Assembly: GCA_963678555.2 (NCBI GenBank)
Contig: OY782871.2
Location: forward strand, 248,001 to 312,000
Reading direction: 5' to 3'
DNA from: SABI01 sp963678555
GTDB taxonomy: Bacteria > Spirochaetota > Spirochaetia > Sphaerochaetales > Sphaerochaetaceae
Length of the DNA: 64,000 bases
Made by a program: the position numbers and the translations under genes. A model generated the notes under the pieces. The model saw only the letters and a program-made list of their open reading frames with translations. It did no database searches and was not told the DNA's origin. Below, in pieces: positions 43,893-51,729 of the stretch. Positions within the stretch are counted from its first letter, which is position 1. The number at the start of each line of letters is the position of its first letter.

Positions 43893-44834
43893 ATGAAGAA
43901 GGAAGTATTCACGTGTTCGGACGGAAAGGAACTTGCCTGCAGAGTATGGCTGCCACGGGACGGACATACCCTGTTCACCGTGCATATCCTGCACGGGATG
44001 GCAGAGCATTCAATGAGGTATGACCGCTTTGCCCGCTATCTGAACACGCTGGGGGCGGCTGTCTATGCACAGGATCACCGTGGTCACGGACAGAGTGCCA
44101 AAGAGGATGAGCTGGGATATTTCGCCGAAAAAGACGGATGGTCACGGGTCGTTCTCGATTCTCTGGAGGTTTCCCTGATGATTCAGGACACCCATCCGAA
44201 GGTGCCTCATTTCCTGTTCGGCCACTCGATGGGTTCTTTTATAGCCCGGTCTCTTATACGTGACCACTCGCAGCTCTATGATGGTGTGATCCTCAGCGGA
44301 ACAGCTGCGGACAAGGGCCTCCTTGCAAAGGTAGGACGGACGATCGCTCTAATCAAAAGCACCTTTAACGGCGGCAGAAAACCGGATCCGCTTCTCGACT
44401 CTCTCAGTTTCGGCTCGTTCGCCAAGGGAATCCCCGACCGAAAGACCGATTTCGACTGGCTCAGCAGAGATGAGGAGGAGGTCAGGAAATACAATGACGA
44501 TCCCCTATGCGGATTCATCTGCTCCAGTCGGTTCTTTGTCGACCTTCTCGACGGTATAGCTCTGGCCAATGAAGAAACAAAGGCGGGTACCATCCGCAGT
44601 GATCTGCCGCTGTTCCTTATCAGCGGAGAGGATGATCCGGTAGGTGATTTCGGCAGGGGAGTCAGAAAGGTGTATGAACAGTATCAGAAGGCAGGGATAC
44701 AGGATCTGAGGATGAACCTTGTATTGAACGCACGGCACGAACTCCTCAATGAAACGGACTACCGTGACATTCACACGACGATAGGGACATGGCTTACCGA
44801 ACATGTTTCCAGGGAGCACACAGGTACGAAGTGA
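43893..44834 (+). CDS. Alpha/beta hydrolase, monoacylglycerol-lipase-like
   Basis: Serine hydrolase, 313 residues from the ATG at 43893, which follows AGAGGAGG. HILHGMAEHSMRYDRFARYL gives the oxyanion-hole region typical of monoglyceride lipases and lysophospholipases; the nucleophile is in LFGHSMGSFIAR. The acid is probably Asp in SGEDDPVG, and the base His in LNARHELLNE. Substrate is inferred from family. It is translationally coupled to the YihY gene by a GTGA overlap. Confidence 0.88.
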   Translation: MKKEVFTCSDGKELACRVWLPRDGHTLFTVHILHGMAEHSMRYDRFARYLNTLGAAVYAQDHRGHGQSAKEDELGYFAEKDGWSRVVLDSLEVSLMIQDTHPKVPHFLFGHSMGSFIARSLIRDHSQLYDGVILSGTAADKGLLAKVGRTIALIKSTFNGGRKPDPLLDSLSFGSFAKGIPDRKTDFDWLSRDEEEVRKYNDDPLCGFICSSRFFVDLLDGIALANEETKAGTIRSDLPLFLISGEDDPVGDFGRGVRKVYEQYQKAGIQDLRMNLVLNARHELLNETDYRDIHTTIGTWLTEHVSREHTGTK

Positions 44835-46054
44835 AGCAAAACGCACACTGGAAGAAGACAGCAGAAGTACTCATTGCAAAGTACAGGAAGGACCAGACTC
44901 CCATCCTTGCTTCGGGTATCGTCTACAATACCCTGATCAGCGTCATTCCCTTCTTTTCCTTCCTGGTTACGTTCCTCACACTCTTTGATGTGCTGCAGCC
45001 GTTCTATGAATCTCTTACAGCACTGTTCGTGTCTATCTTCGGTCCTTCTGCAGGGAAAGACCTGATACGGCTCGTCGAACGCTACAGCGGAAATGCAACA
45101 AGCCTCGGCATCGTGGGGTTGGTGTCCTTCGGTCTCACCAGCCTCCTGCTCATGAACAAGGTCTATTCGGTGGTCAACCATATCTATGATGCCAACCTCC
45201 ACAAGGAAAGTATGATGAAGCGGACGGGGACCCTCGCCACTGCCCTGCTTCTCGGGGTGATACTCATTGCCGCCTTTGTCGGTGTGAAGTCGGTCTTCAG
45301 TTCCTTTGTCATAAACCTTCTCGAGTGGGAGTTCTACTCACAGATTGTTCAGATCTTCCTTCAGCATGTCCTTCCATGGATCATCGCCTGGCTGTTCGTG
45401 TTTTCTCTTCTGAAACTGGCGCCGAGATCGAAGGTACTCACCTCCAGCGCGTTCATCGGAGCCACGGTCGCAACCATCGGCATGCTCCTGGTCAACACCA
45501 TTTTTTCTGCTATCGTGAACTCTCTGTTCTCTCTCAGTGTCATCTACGGATCCTTCGCGGTCGTATTCATCTTCCTTCTGTGGATCTATGTGATCTGGCT
45601 CGTGATCCTGTTCGGGTCTCAGGTGAGCTATGTGCATCAGTACCGGCCTGAAGCGAAGATGCTCAGTCACCCTGTATCACCGGCAGAGCAGCTCGCTGGA
45701 GGGATCAATGTGATGATGGTCATCGGAAGCCGCTTCCGAGATGGGAAAGGAGAGACGAAGGTGCGAGAGATCAGCGAGCGGCTCCTTATGAATGAGAAGC
45801 AGTTGTTCGAGATACTCAACACACTTGAACAGAACAACTACATCATCGCGACAAGTCCGCTGCACGCATCCTATATTCCCGCACGCCCTTTGGAGGACCT
45901 GAAAGTGAGGGATATCGCGGAGGATCTGTTCGGTGAGGTGTTCCTTGAGCAGAATGTCGATACTGCCGGCAATGCCGTAACCAGCCAGGTCCACGCCAAA
46001 GGAATCAGGACGCTGGGGAATCTGAGTATCGCACACCTCCTGGAACGTGTATGA
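44831..46054 (+). CDS. YihY/BrkB-family inner-membrane protein
   Basis: 407 residues from a GTG that overlaps the preceding stop (GTGA). A start at 44789 would overlap that gene by 46 bases. Six or so transmembrane helices (residues 25-275) carry the family motif ASGIVYNTLISVIPFFSF and IYGSFAVVFIFLLWIYVIWLVILFGSQ. The C-terminal 130 residues form a winged-helix-like cytosolic domain (KVREISERLLMNEKQLFEIL). The family was once called RNase BN by mistake; its function is unknown, possibly lipid transport. It is translated together with the lipase-like protein. Confidence 0.88.
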   Translation: MKQNAHWKKTAEVLIAKYRKDQTPILASGIVYNTLISVIPFFSFLVTFLTLFDVLQPFYESLTALFVSIFGPSAGKDLIRLVERYSGNATSLGIVGLVSFGLTSLLLMNKVYSVVNHIYDANLHKESMMKRTGTLATALLLGVILIAAFVGVKSVFSSFVINLLEWEFYSQIVQIFLQHVLPWIIAWLFVFSLLKLAPRSKVLTSSAFIGATVATIGMLLVNTIFSAIVNSLFSLSVIYGSFAVVFIFLLWIYVIWLVILFGSQVSYVHQYRPEAKMLSHPVSPAEQLAGGINVMMVIGSRFRDGKGETKVREISERLLMNEKQLFEILNTLEQNNYIIATSPLHASYIPARPLEDLKVRDIAEDLFGEVFLEQNVDTAGNAVTSQVHAKGIRTLGNLSIAHLLERV

Positions 46055-46076
46055 CAGGAGTGAGGAGAAGAGAGCT

Positions 46077-46553
46077 ATGAGTGGACAGTATCATGAAATC
46101 GACGGTACGCTGTACCCTATGATGCCCGACATCCATGATATCAGGGAAGAAGACGGGTACTACCTGTTCAAAGCGGAACAGATGAAGGGGTACCTGTGTA
46201 TCAATGCCCGTCCCGGTCATGCTGACGGGTATCTGCTGTTTCCCTATGCACTGATAGTCTTCGATGAGAACGATCGTCACATATTCTCTGCTGTCATCGA
46301 GCAGACTGACTACAGGATGCTCAGTTCTCTGACGAAAACTCCGCTCAAAGAGCTGACAGGGGGCCATAAGCGACCTACCTCCGCTGCCGAGCTTGCCCTG
46401 TACAGCGCAGCCGGCGGACATGAGGTGTTTCAGGTGGTGGAAGAGCCGTACACGGAAGAGGAGGCGGTCAATCTCCTTCTCGATGTGATTCTTGATGTTC
46501 TTGACTCACTGAGCGATCCCGAGTTCGTAGACACCTCTCGCACACCCCGGTGA
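46077..46553 (+). CDS. Hypothetical acidic protein
   Basis: 158 residues from the ATG at 46077 with GAGGAG upstream; a start at 46047 overlaps the YihY gene. Residues 20-90 look like a small beta domain (YYLFKAEQMKGYLCIN, LLFPYALIVFDEN); the C-terminus is an acidic helix (EEPYTEEEAVNLLLDVILDVLD). No family recognised. The last 86 bases run antisense to the end of the zur gene, an unusually long convergent overlap; both frames look genuine. Confidence 0.6.
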   Translation: MSGQYHEIDGTLYPMMPDIHDIREEDGYYLFKAEQMKGYLCINARPGHADGYLLFPYALIVFDENDRHIFSAVIEQTDYRMLSSLTKTPLKELTGGHKRPTSAAELALYSAAGGHEVFQVVEEPYTEEEAVNLLLDVILDVLDSLSDPEFVDTSRTPR

Positions 46554-46914
46554 GTGAAAGGCTATGGCCTATCACTGAAACCGAGAGCTCTTTCTCGTAC
46601 CCTGCGATGAGATCGTCTATCCGGCAGCTTCCCAGGTCGATGAAGCGGTGACAGTCGATGCAGTGAAACCAGTGATGGTGGTCGCAGGTGCCATCTTTCC
46701 TGTGATGAACGGCGGCATAGTACCGCTCGGTGCCATGCTCGGAGCAGGTCAGAGGAAACGAGTCGCAGTATTCGTGTGCCTCGAGATAATGAAGTGTCCG
46801 ATAGACGGTCACACTGTTCATCTCGATGGTCTTCCGCTGTTCGATATCCTGGGCACTCAGAGGTACTTCAGAGGAGGTGAGGATGTCGAGGATGTGCTTA
46901 CGGGCGCGGGTCAT
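46468..46914 (-). CDS. zur: Fur-family regulator, probably Zur
   Basis: 148 residues from the ATG at 46914 with GGAGG upstream. The winged helix has SAQDIEQRKTIEMNSVTVYRTLHYL. The metal-binding region is rich in ligands: HHHWFHCIDCHRFIDL and CERC, two CxxC pairs for structural zinc. Zur rather than Fur is inferred because it is the last gene of a znuA-znuC-znuB operon and because a palindrome covers the znuA -35. It overlaps znuB by 17 bases. With excess zinc it would repress its own operon. Confidence 0.88.
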   Translation of the reverse strand: MTRARKHILDILTSSEVPLSAQDIEQRKTIEMNSVTVYRTLHYLEAHEYCDSFPLTCSEHGTERYYAAVHHRKDGTCDHHHWFHCIDCHRFIDLGSCRIDDLIAGYEKELSVSVIGHSLSLTGVCERCLRTRDRSVSQEHQESHREGD

Positions 46915-47755
46915 CTTTTCTCCTCCTTCGTGAGGCGACCGCTGAGAATGCCAGGAAGACCGCACCGCTCAGAAGCACGACAGTCGCCCCTGTGGGGATA
47001 TCAAGCTGCCAGCCGATCACAAGTCCTCCTGCGCTGAACACGGCTGAATAGAGGGTTGCAAGTCCCATCATCGTCAGCATGTTCTTCGCACTGAACCCCG
47101 CAGTTCCGCTGGGCAGGGTGAGCATGGCGATCACCATAACGATTCCGACAAAGGTCTGCAGAAGAACAATTGCAACTGCTGTGATAATGAGGATCAGGAT
47201 GAAGACCAGTTGTGAGTTGATCCCTCTGACTCTGGCGAATTCCTCATCAAAGCTGGTGGCTTCGATCTGCGGGTAGAACTTCCACAACAGGATCAGGATC
47301 ACGATATCAAGGACGGCGAGAAGTATCAGGTCACTGGAACCGATGAGAAGGATATTGCCGAACAGATAACTCAGTGGGTCCGCGTAGGTCGGGCTCTTTG
47401 CCATGCTGACCACACCGATGCTCATGCCTATCGCCCAGATTGCATTGATAACCGTATCCTCCCGCTGTTTCGCCTTGAGAGCGACAAAGGCAATAATCAG
47501 AGCTGCTATCACAGCAAAGACCAGAGCTCCCGCTATCGGCGGCAGTGAGATGATGTTCCTCGAGGAGAGCAGTACCGCGATACCTATTCCTCCGAGAACA
47601 GCATGGGATATCGCTCCTGCGAGGCTCCCGATTCTCCGTACGGTTATCACGGTGCCGAGCACACCGAACAGGACACTCGACAGGATGCCTGCGAGCAGGG
47701 CATTACGGACAAACGGCATCGAAGGACTCATCAGCGCGTTGAAAAAATCAGTCAT
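46898..47755 (-). CDS. znuB: Zinc ABC transporter permease
   Basis: ABC-3-family membrane permease, 285 residues from the ATG at 47755, which has GGAGGAG upstream; a start at 47779 lies inside znuC. Eight to nine transmembrane segments are visible, with the family patterns LGTVITVRRIGSLAGAISHAVLGGIGIA and VGIVMVIAMLTLPSGTAGF. The C-terminus is strongly basic (ASRRRRKDDPRP). It forms the membrane channel with ZnuC and ZnuA. Confidence 0.92.
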   Translation of the reverse strand: MTDFFNALMSPSMPFVRNALLAGILSSVLFGVLGTVITVRRIGSLAGAISHAVLGGIGIAVLLSSRNIISLPPIAGALVFAVIAALIIAFVALKAKQREDTVINAIWAIGMSIGVVSMAKSPTYADPLSYLFGNILLIGSSDLILLAVLDIVILILLWKFYPQIEATSFDEEFARVRGINSQLVFILILIITAVAIVLLQTFVGIVMVIAMLTLPSGTAGFSAKNMLTMMGLATLYSAVFSAGGLVIGWQLDIPTGATVVLLSGAVFLAFSAVASRRRRKDDPRP

Positions 47756-48542
47756 CTGTCTCCTCCTGCAGTGCATCACAGGTGTGGTCGAGTTCCTTTT
47801 CGTGAAGGACTTTCGCCTTTTTTATATGACCGATTCCCTCTTCCACGATGGTGAGCGGATGCTGCACCACCTTCGTGATGTGACCGTCGCAGCCCCTGTC
47901 GCCGGCACACAGGACCCGGTCGGTGAGGACTGAAACGTAGGAAGTATCATGGGTGACGATCAATATGGTCACTCGGCCCTTTATCCGTTCGAGTGCCTCA
48001 TAGAAGTTTCTCTCGCTCTGGGCATCCATGTTCGCTGTGGGTTCGTCCATAAGCAGCAGAGAAGGATTGCCTGCAAGTGCACGGGCAACAAGTACCCGTC
48101 TGCGCTGCCCACCGCTCAGGGCGCTGAACGGTCGTTTTTCCAGGTGTTCTATATCCATCAGATGGAGGGCCTGCATCACCTGATCCCTGTCCTCGGGGGA
48201 GTAGCGTGACTGCCATCTCCCGAGACGCCCCATTCTCACAGCTTCGAAGACGCTGATGGGGAAGGAGAAGTCATATTTCGCATACTGGGGAACGTAACCG
48301 ATACGGTGACGGGTTTCCTCGACCGGTCTGTCGAACAGGGAGACAGCTCCTTCCATCGGGCTCTCAAGTCCCAGGATGAGGCGGAGGATCGTCGATTTGC
48401 CCGCTCCGTTGGGACCTACCAGAGCAATGAACTCACCTTCATGGACATGAAATGAGGTGGATGTGAGTACATCCACCCCCGGGTAGGAAAAACTTACCTG
48501 GTCGAATTTCAGCACAACTGTTCTGTGCTCCGTGTTTTGCAT
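47748..48542 (-). CDS. znuC: Zinc ABC transporter ATP-binding protein
   Basis: 264 residues. Walker A GPNGAGKST, Q-loop YVPQYAKYD, signature LSGGQRRRV, Walker B LLLMDEPTAN and switch His in VTHDTSYV are all present. The C-terminal tail (about 220-264) has extra Cys and His (CAGDRGCDGH, QHPLT, HIKKAK, HTCDAL), possibly a zinc-sensing end. The ATG at 48542 follows GAGGGAG; an upstream TTG is less likely. It lies 12 bases after znuA. Confidence 0.93.
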   Translation of the reverse strand: MQNTEHRTVVLKFDQVSFSYPGVDVLTSTSFHVHEGEFIALVGPNGAGKSTILRLILGLESPMEGAVSLFDRPVEETRHRIGYVPQYAKYDFSFPISVFEAVRMGRLGRWQSRYSPEDRDQVMQALHLMDIEHLEKRPFSALSGGQRRRVLVARALAGNPSLLLMDEPTANMDAQSERNFYEALERIKGRVTILIVTHDTSYVSVLTDRVLCAGDRGCDGHITKVVQHPLTIVEEGIGHIKKAKVLHEKELDHTCDALQEETDD

Positions 48543-48554
48543 ATACAACTCCCT

Positions 48555-49460
48555 CTACAGCGAGTTCCTGAGAGCATCTCCCATTCTTAGTACATTCTCG
48601 AGCCAGTCATAGGCAAGAGGATCGAGGGCGACAACAGACCCTCCGATGGCATCAGCAACACTTTCAGCTGCTGAGGTCGGAAACTGTTCCTGGACGAATA
48701 CCGTTTTGATCCCATCTTCGATAGCTTCGCTGATGATTGATGAAAGCACACGTGCTGTTGGTTCCTTTCCTCCGGTTTCAATAGCCTCCTGCTCAAGGTC
48801 GAACTCATCAAGGAAGTAACCGAAGGCAGGGTGGAAAACGAGTACTGTCTCTCCTTCCAGATCGGCAAGTTCAGCCCTGAGGAGCTCAAACTGTCCCTCT
48901 ATCTCAGCTTTGAAGGCAGATGCATTCTGTTCGTACCTAGAAGCGTTGACCGGATCATGGGCTTTCATTGCCCTCAGCGCATTATCGATGAAGCTCAGGT
49001 AGGGTTGTCTGCCGAGCCAGGTATGCTGATCACGTGTCCCCTCATGTTCATCATGCTCATCCGCATCTCCGTGACTGTGCGCTTCAAGCATGCGGAAGTC
49101 GACTCCCTCTGTGCCGTCAATGATAGCCAGATCCGGGTAGAGATCTGCAATCTTGTCTTCCAGGGCATGTTCGAAATCGGTGCCGCTGAGGATCCAGATA
49201 TCTGCCCGGGAGAGCGCACTCATCTGACGTGGTGTCGGCTCATAGGCGTGAGGCGACTGTCCCGGTCCCACCAGGACGACCGTACGGGCCAGTCCTCCCG
49301 CTATCCTGTCTACTGCAGCCTGATGAGGCAGAATCGAAACAGCTACAGTCAACTGCTGCTGTTCAGGTTGTTCTTCCATTCCTTGTCCCGCAAGAGGGAA
49401 CGCCAGAGTAATCAGTAACAGGGTAATGATACCTATTGGTGTGTATATGGTTCTTTTCAT
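48555..49460 (-). CDS. znuA: Zinc-binding periplasmic protein
   Basis: Cluster A-I solute-binding protein, 301 residues, with signal peptide (GIITLLLITLAFPLAGQG). Zinc ligands: the His in SILPHQAAVDRI, the His in GPGQSPHAYEPTPRQM, and the HTWL/FHPAFGYF pair; a His/Asp/Glu-rich loop (AHSHGDADEHDEHEG, about 130-145) is the flexible loop found in ZnuA. It is the first gene of znuA-znuC-znuB-zur. There is no Shine-Dalgarno: TATATT ends 6 bases before the ATG. Confidence 0.93.
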   Translation of the reverse strand: MKRTIYTPIGIITLLLITLAFPLAGQGMEEQPEQQQLTVAVSILPHQAAVDRIAGGLARTVVLVGPGQSPHAYEPTPRQMSALSRADIWILSGTDFEHALEDKIADLYPDLAIIDGTEGVDFRMLEAHSHGDADEHDEHEGTRDQHTWLGRQPYLSFIDNALRAMKAHDPVNASRYEQNASAFKAEIEGQFELLRAELADLEGETVLVFHPAFGYFLDEFDLEQEAIETGGKEPTARVLSSIISEAIEDGIKTVFVQEQFPTSAAESVADAIGGSVVALDPLAYDWLENVLRMGDALRNSL

Positions 49461-49466
49461 GTGCTG

Positions 49467-49495
49467 AATATACAGCTGTCGGGTAGAAAATGCAA
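49467..49495 (-). promoter_or_regulatory. Leaderless-type promoter of znuA
   Basis: Minus strand: TTGCAT (49495-49490), 17-base spacer, TATATT (49472-49467), then 6 bases to the ATG at 49460. The -35 is embedded in the palindromic operator. Confidence 0.75.
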
Positions 49496-49509
49496 GTCAT
49501 TTGCATTTT
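49487..49509. promoter_or_regulatory. Probable Zur operator, near-perfect palindrome over the znuA -35
   Basis: Arms AAAATGCAA (49487-49495) and TTGCATTTT (49501-49509) are perfect 9-bp inverted repeats around GTCAT, which itself pairs except for its ends. It overlaps the -35 box and begins 3 bases after the DUF1801 stop. Its position and the zur gene in the same operon support zinc-dependent autorepression. The sequence differs from the enterobacterial and Firmicute Zur consensus. Confidence 0.7.
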
Positions 49510-49511
49510 TT

Positions 49512-49937
49512 TTACACGTTTCTGTCTGCCTGTTCCCTGAGGAAGGTCACTGATGCGGTAATAATTTCATGGAGAACTACAAGATCAATGTCATCGAGGT
49601 GATTCACATGCAGACATGCTTTCCCCATCCTGTGTCTGCCGAGCCGGGACAGACGATCCTCGATACCGCGGTCGCCGGTAGCTGTGTAGAGGCTGAAGCC
49701 GTTCTTGCGTGGAGAAAAGCCGAATAGGAACGATTTTCCCGAGTGGCCGCTCGCGTACCGGTAGGAGTATTCACCGAACCCGACGATATCCCCCCTCCAT
49801 AACACAGCTTCCTCTGTCGTGATATCCCTGATCAGATTAAGGAGAGTGTAAGCCTCCTGTCGCTTTTTCTCGTTCTCGATTCCTTCAAGGAAATCGATAA
49901 CTGAATTCTCCGTGGGAAGTGTTTTCTGTTCGTACAT
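49512..49937 (-). CDS. DUF1801-domain protein
   Basis: 141 residues. The pattern LWRGDIVGFGEYSYRY...SFLFGFSPRKNGFSLY is the DUF1801 signature (a small alpha/beta family of unknown role, distantly related to YdhG/YjbR). AGGAGG lies five bases before the ATG. It sits between the thioredoxin-like gene and znuA. The znuA operator starts directly after its stop, so DUF1801 transcription could read into znuA. Confidence 0.85.
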   Translation of the reverse strand: MYEQKTLPTENSVIDFLEGIENEKKRQEAYTLLNLIRDITTEEAVLWRGDIVGFGEYSYRYASGHSGKSFLFGFSPRKNGFSLYTATGDRGIEDRLSRLGRHRMGKACLHVNHLDDIDLVVLHEIITASVTFLREQADRNV

Positions 49938-49990
49938 GGCATCCTCCTGACCGCTGTAGCTTAGTACAGGAGGAACAACCTGTCATCCCG

Positions 49991-50281
49991 TCAGGTCAGC
50001 TTCTCAGAAAGAATCTGCCTGGCCTCCTGCACGGTGAGGACTTTTCCGGCTGATACGACCGCACCGTCGACTACCAGAGCGGGCAGGCTTATCACGCCAT
50101 AGGCCATGATCTGATCATATTCGCGCACATGATCTACTTCCGTTTCCATACCGAGTTCCTGAAGTGCCTTGACAGTTGCCCCTTCGAGCCTGTTGCATCG
50201 TGCACAGCCGCTGCCGAGTATTTTTACACGGCGGTCTGTATCCTGTGTCTCCTGGACCTTCTTCTTGCTGAATATTCCCAT
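49991..50281 (-). CDS. Thioredoxin-fold redox-active disulfide protein
   Basis: 96-residue MTH895/TM0996-type protein. The redox motif is Cys26-Ala-Arg-Cys29 in LGSGCARCN; the cis-Pro loop is YGVISLPALVVDG. These small proteins are often found beside ArsR regulators and DUF318 permeases, as here, and probably reduce or carry a metalloid or metal substrate for the permease. The permease gene ends 28 bases upstream; AGGAGA precedes the ATG. Confidence 0.88.
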   Translation of the reverse strand: MGIFSKKKVQETQDTDRRVKILGSGCARCNRLEGATVKALQELGMETEVDHVREYDQIMAYGVISLPALVVDGAVVSAGKVLTVQEARQILSEKLT

Positions 50282-50308
50282 TGATTTCTCCTGATTGATG
50301 AATTCCCC

Positions 50309-51316
50309 TCACAGAAAGAGGAATTGTAGTGAGTTGAACAGATATCCCACGAGGATGATACCTGTGATACATACGGTAATGAACAGGAACAACAGAGGTG
50401 GCTTGATGGCCTTCCTGAGCAGTATCATCGAAGGGAGCGAGAGTGTCGTGACTGACATCATGAACGCCAGAACGGTTCCCAGCATGGCTCCTTTTGTGAG
50501 AAGTGCTTCCGCTATCGGTATGGCACCGAAGATATCCCCGTACATAGGTGTTCCCACCACAGCGGCCAGGGGCACAGACAGAGGGTTGCTGTCTCCGAGG
50601 AGGGTCACGATGAGGGACTGTGGGATCCAGTTGTGAATGACCGCTCCTATGGCAACACCGACCAGGATGTAGGGGAAGACCTTCTGCAGAGTGCTGCTCA
50701 TCTGATCGAATGCAAAGCTAACCCTGTCTCGTCGCGTCAGTTGCGGCACTTCGATATCTTTTCCCTGTGCCTTCATGATGAACTCTTCAACCTGGCCTTC
50801 CATGTGCATCCTTCCTATCACTGTTCCTCCGGCTACCGCTATGATAAGACCGGTCACAACATACACAATGGCTACCTTTGCTCCGAAGATGCTCATGAGT
50901 ATCACGAGGGATCCCAGATCCACCATCGGAGAGCTGATCAGGAAACTGAAGGTGACAGCGAGGGGAATACGGGCCGAGGTGAAACCGATGAAAAGGGGGA
51001 TGGAGGAGCAGGAGCAGAACGGAGTGACAGTCCCCAGCAGAGCTGCCATGATACGGGCCGAAATACCGTTGAACCGTCCGAGTATCCTGCGTGAGCGCTC
51101 CGGGGGGAAGTAGCTCTGAACGTAACTCACCAGGAATATCAGGATACACAGAAGGATGGTGATCTTGATAACGTCATAGAGGAAAAAGTGCAGAGCCTGT
51201 ACCCACTTGCTTCCCGCATCGAGGTGTAGTGAGGCAAGAAGCGCTTCAACAAGCTCGTACAGCCATCTCATGCCGAGTATCTGGTTCTGGATAATATCCC
51301 AGGCTGTCTGAATCAT
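50309..51316 (-). CDS. DUF318/ArsP-like permease
   Basis: 335 residues from the ATG at 51316, which overlaps the arsR stop (ATGA). About eight transmembrane segments in two halves. The first half has the family motif VTPFCSCSSIPLFIGF with Cys-Ser-Cys, and the second has VGTPMYGDIFGAIPIAEALL. ArsP members export trivalent organoarsenicals; others serve copper or unknown metals. A cytosolic loop (GKDIEVPQLTRRDRV) joins the halves. It is coupled to ArsR and the thioredoxin-like gene; substrate is inferred. Confidence 0.85.
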   Translation of the reverse strand: MIQTAWDIIQNQILGMRWLYELVEALLASLHLDAGSKWVQALHFFLYDVIKITILLCILIFLVSYVQSYFPPERSRRILGRFNGISARIMAALLGTVTPFCSCSSIPLFIGFTSARIPLAVTFSFLISSPMVDLGSLVILMSIFGAKVAIVYVVTGLIIAVAGGTVIGRMHMEGQVEEFIMKAQGKDIEVPQLTRRDRVSFAFDQMSSTLQKVFPYILVGVAIGAVIHNWIPQSLIVTLLGDSNPLSVPLAAVVGTPMYGDIFGAIPIAEALLTKGAMLGTVLAFMMSVTTLSLPSMILLRKAIKPPLLFLFITVCITGIILVGYLFNSLQFLFL

Positions 51317-51642
51317 GCGAGAATCTCCCGTTGTACGGAACAGCAGCTGGCACCGGTGGAAGTTTCCTCCATCCGGGTAAGTTCCGCAAGTGCTTCCACG
51401 GCTTTCCGGCTTCCTTCCCTGTCGATATGGTAGAAGGTCCATTTCCCGTTAGGTCTGGCTCCGACGATGCCGGAGGCTGTCAGAATTTTCATGTGATAGG
51501 AGAGGGAGGACTGATTGATCGACAGGTGTTCAAGCAGCTTGCACGCACACTTCTCTCCTCCGCGGAGCAGCTCTAGAATAGTGAGGCGCTGTTCATCGCC
51601 GAGCGCCTTGAATAGCAGTGCATTGTGAGCATGATACGACAT
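51313..51642 (-). CDS. ArsR-family metal-sensing repressor
   Basis: 109 residues from the ATG at 51642 with AAGGAAGG upstream; an upstream frame from 51708 is only promoter DNA. The winged helix has FKALGDEQRLTILELL and NQSSLSYHMKILTASGIV. Metal site Cys32-Ala-Cys34 in the alpha-3 helix (GGEKCACKLLEHL) is the As(III)/Sb(III)-type site; a further CC near the C-terminus (GASCCSV) may be the third ligand. It probably represses its own operon through the 12-2-12 palindrome at 51655. Confidence 0.9.
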   Translation of the reverse strand: MSYHAHNALLFKALGDEQRLTILELLRGGEKCACKLLEHLSINQSSLSYHMKILTASGIVGARPNGKWTFYHIDREGSRKAVEALAELTRMEETSTGASCCSVQREILA

Positions 51643-51654
51643 GACCGGCCTTCC

Positions 51655-51680
51655 TTCATATTGAAAAGTTTCGATATGAA
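51655..51680. promoter_or_regulatory. ArsR/SmtB-type 12-2-12 operator
   Basis: TTCATATTGAAA (51655-51666), AG, TTTCGATATGAA (51669-51680): the arms match at 11 of 12 positions. It lies between the arsR promoter -10 and the arsR Shine-Dalgarno, the position expected for autorepression by the adjacent ArsR protein. Confidence 0.75.
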
Positions 51681-51681
51681 G

Positions 51682-51708
51682 AGTATCAAACAGATTGATA
51701 TCTGTCAA
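51682..51708 (-). promoter_or_regulatory. Promoter of the arsR-permease-thioredoxin operon
   Basis: Minus strand: TTGACA (51708-51703), then GATACT (51687-51682) at 15 bases; a less good TACTCT lies at 17 bases. The operator follows directly downstream. Confidence 0.6.
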
Positions 51709-51729
51709 TATGACGGGAAGGTGAATGAG

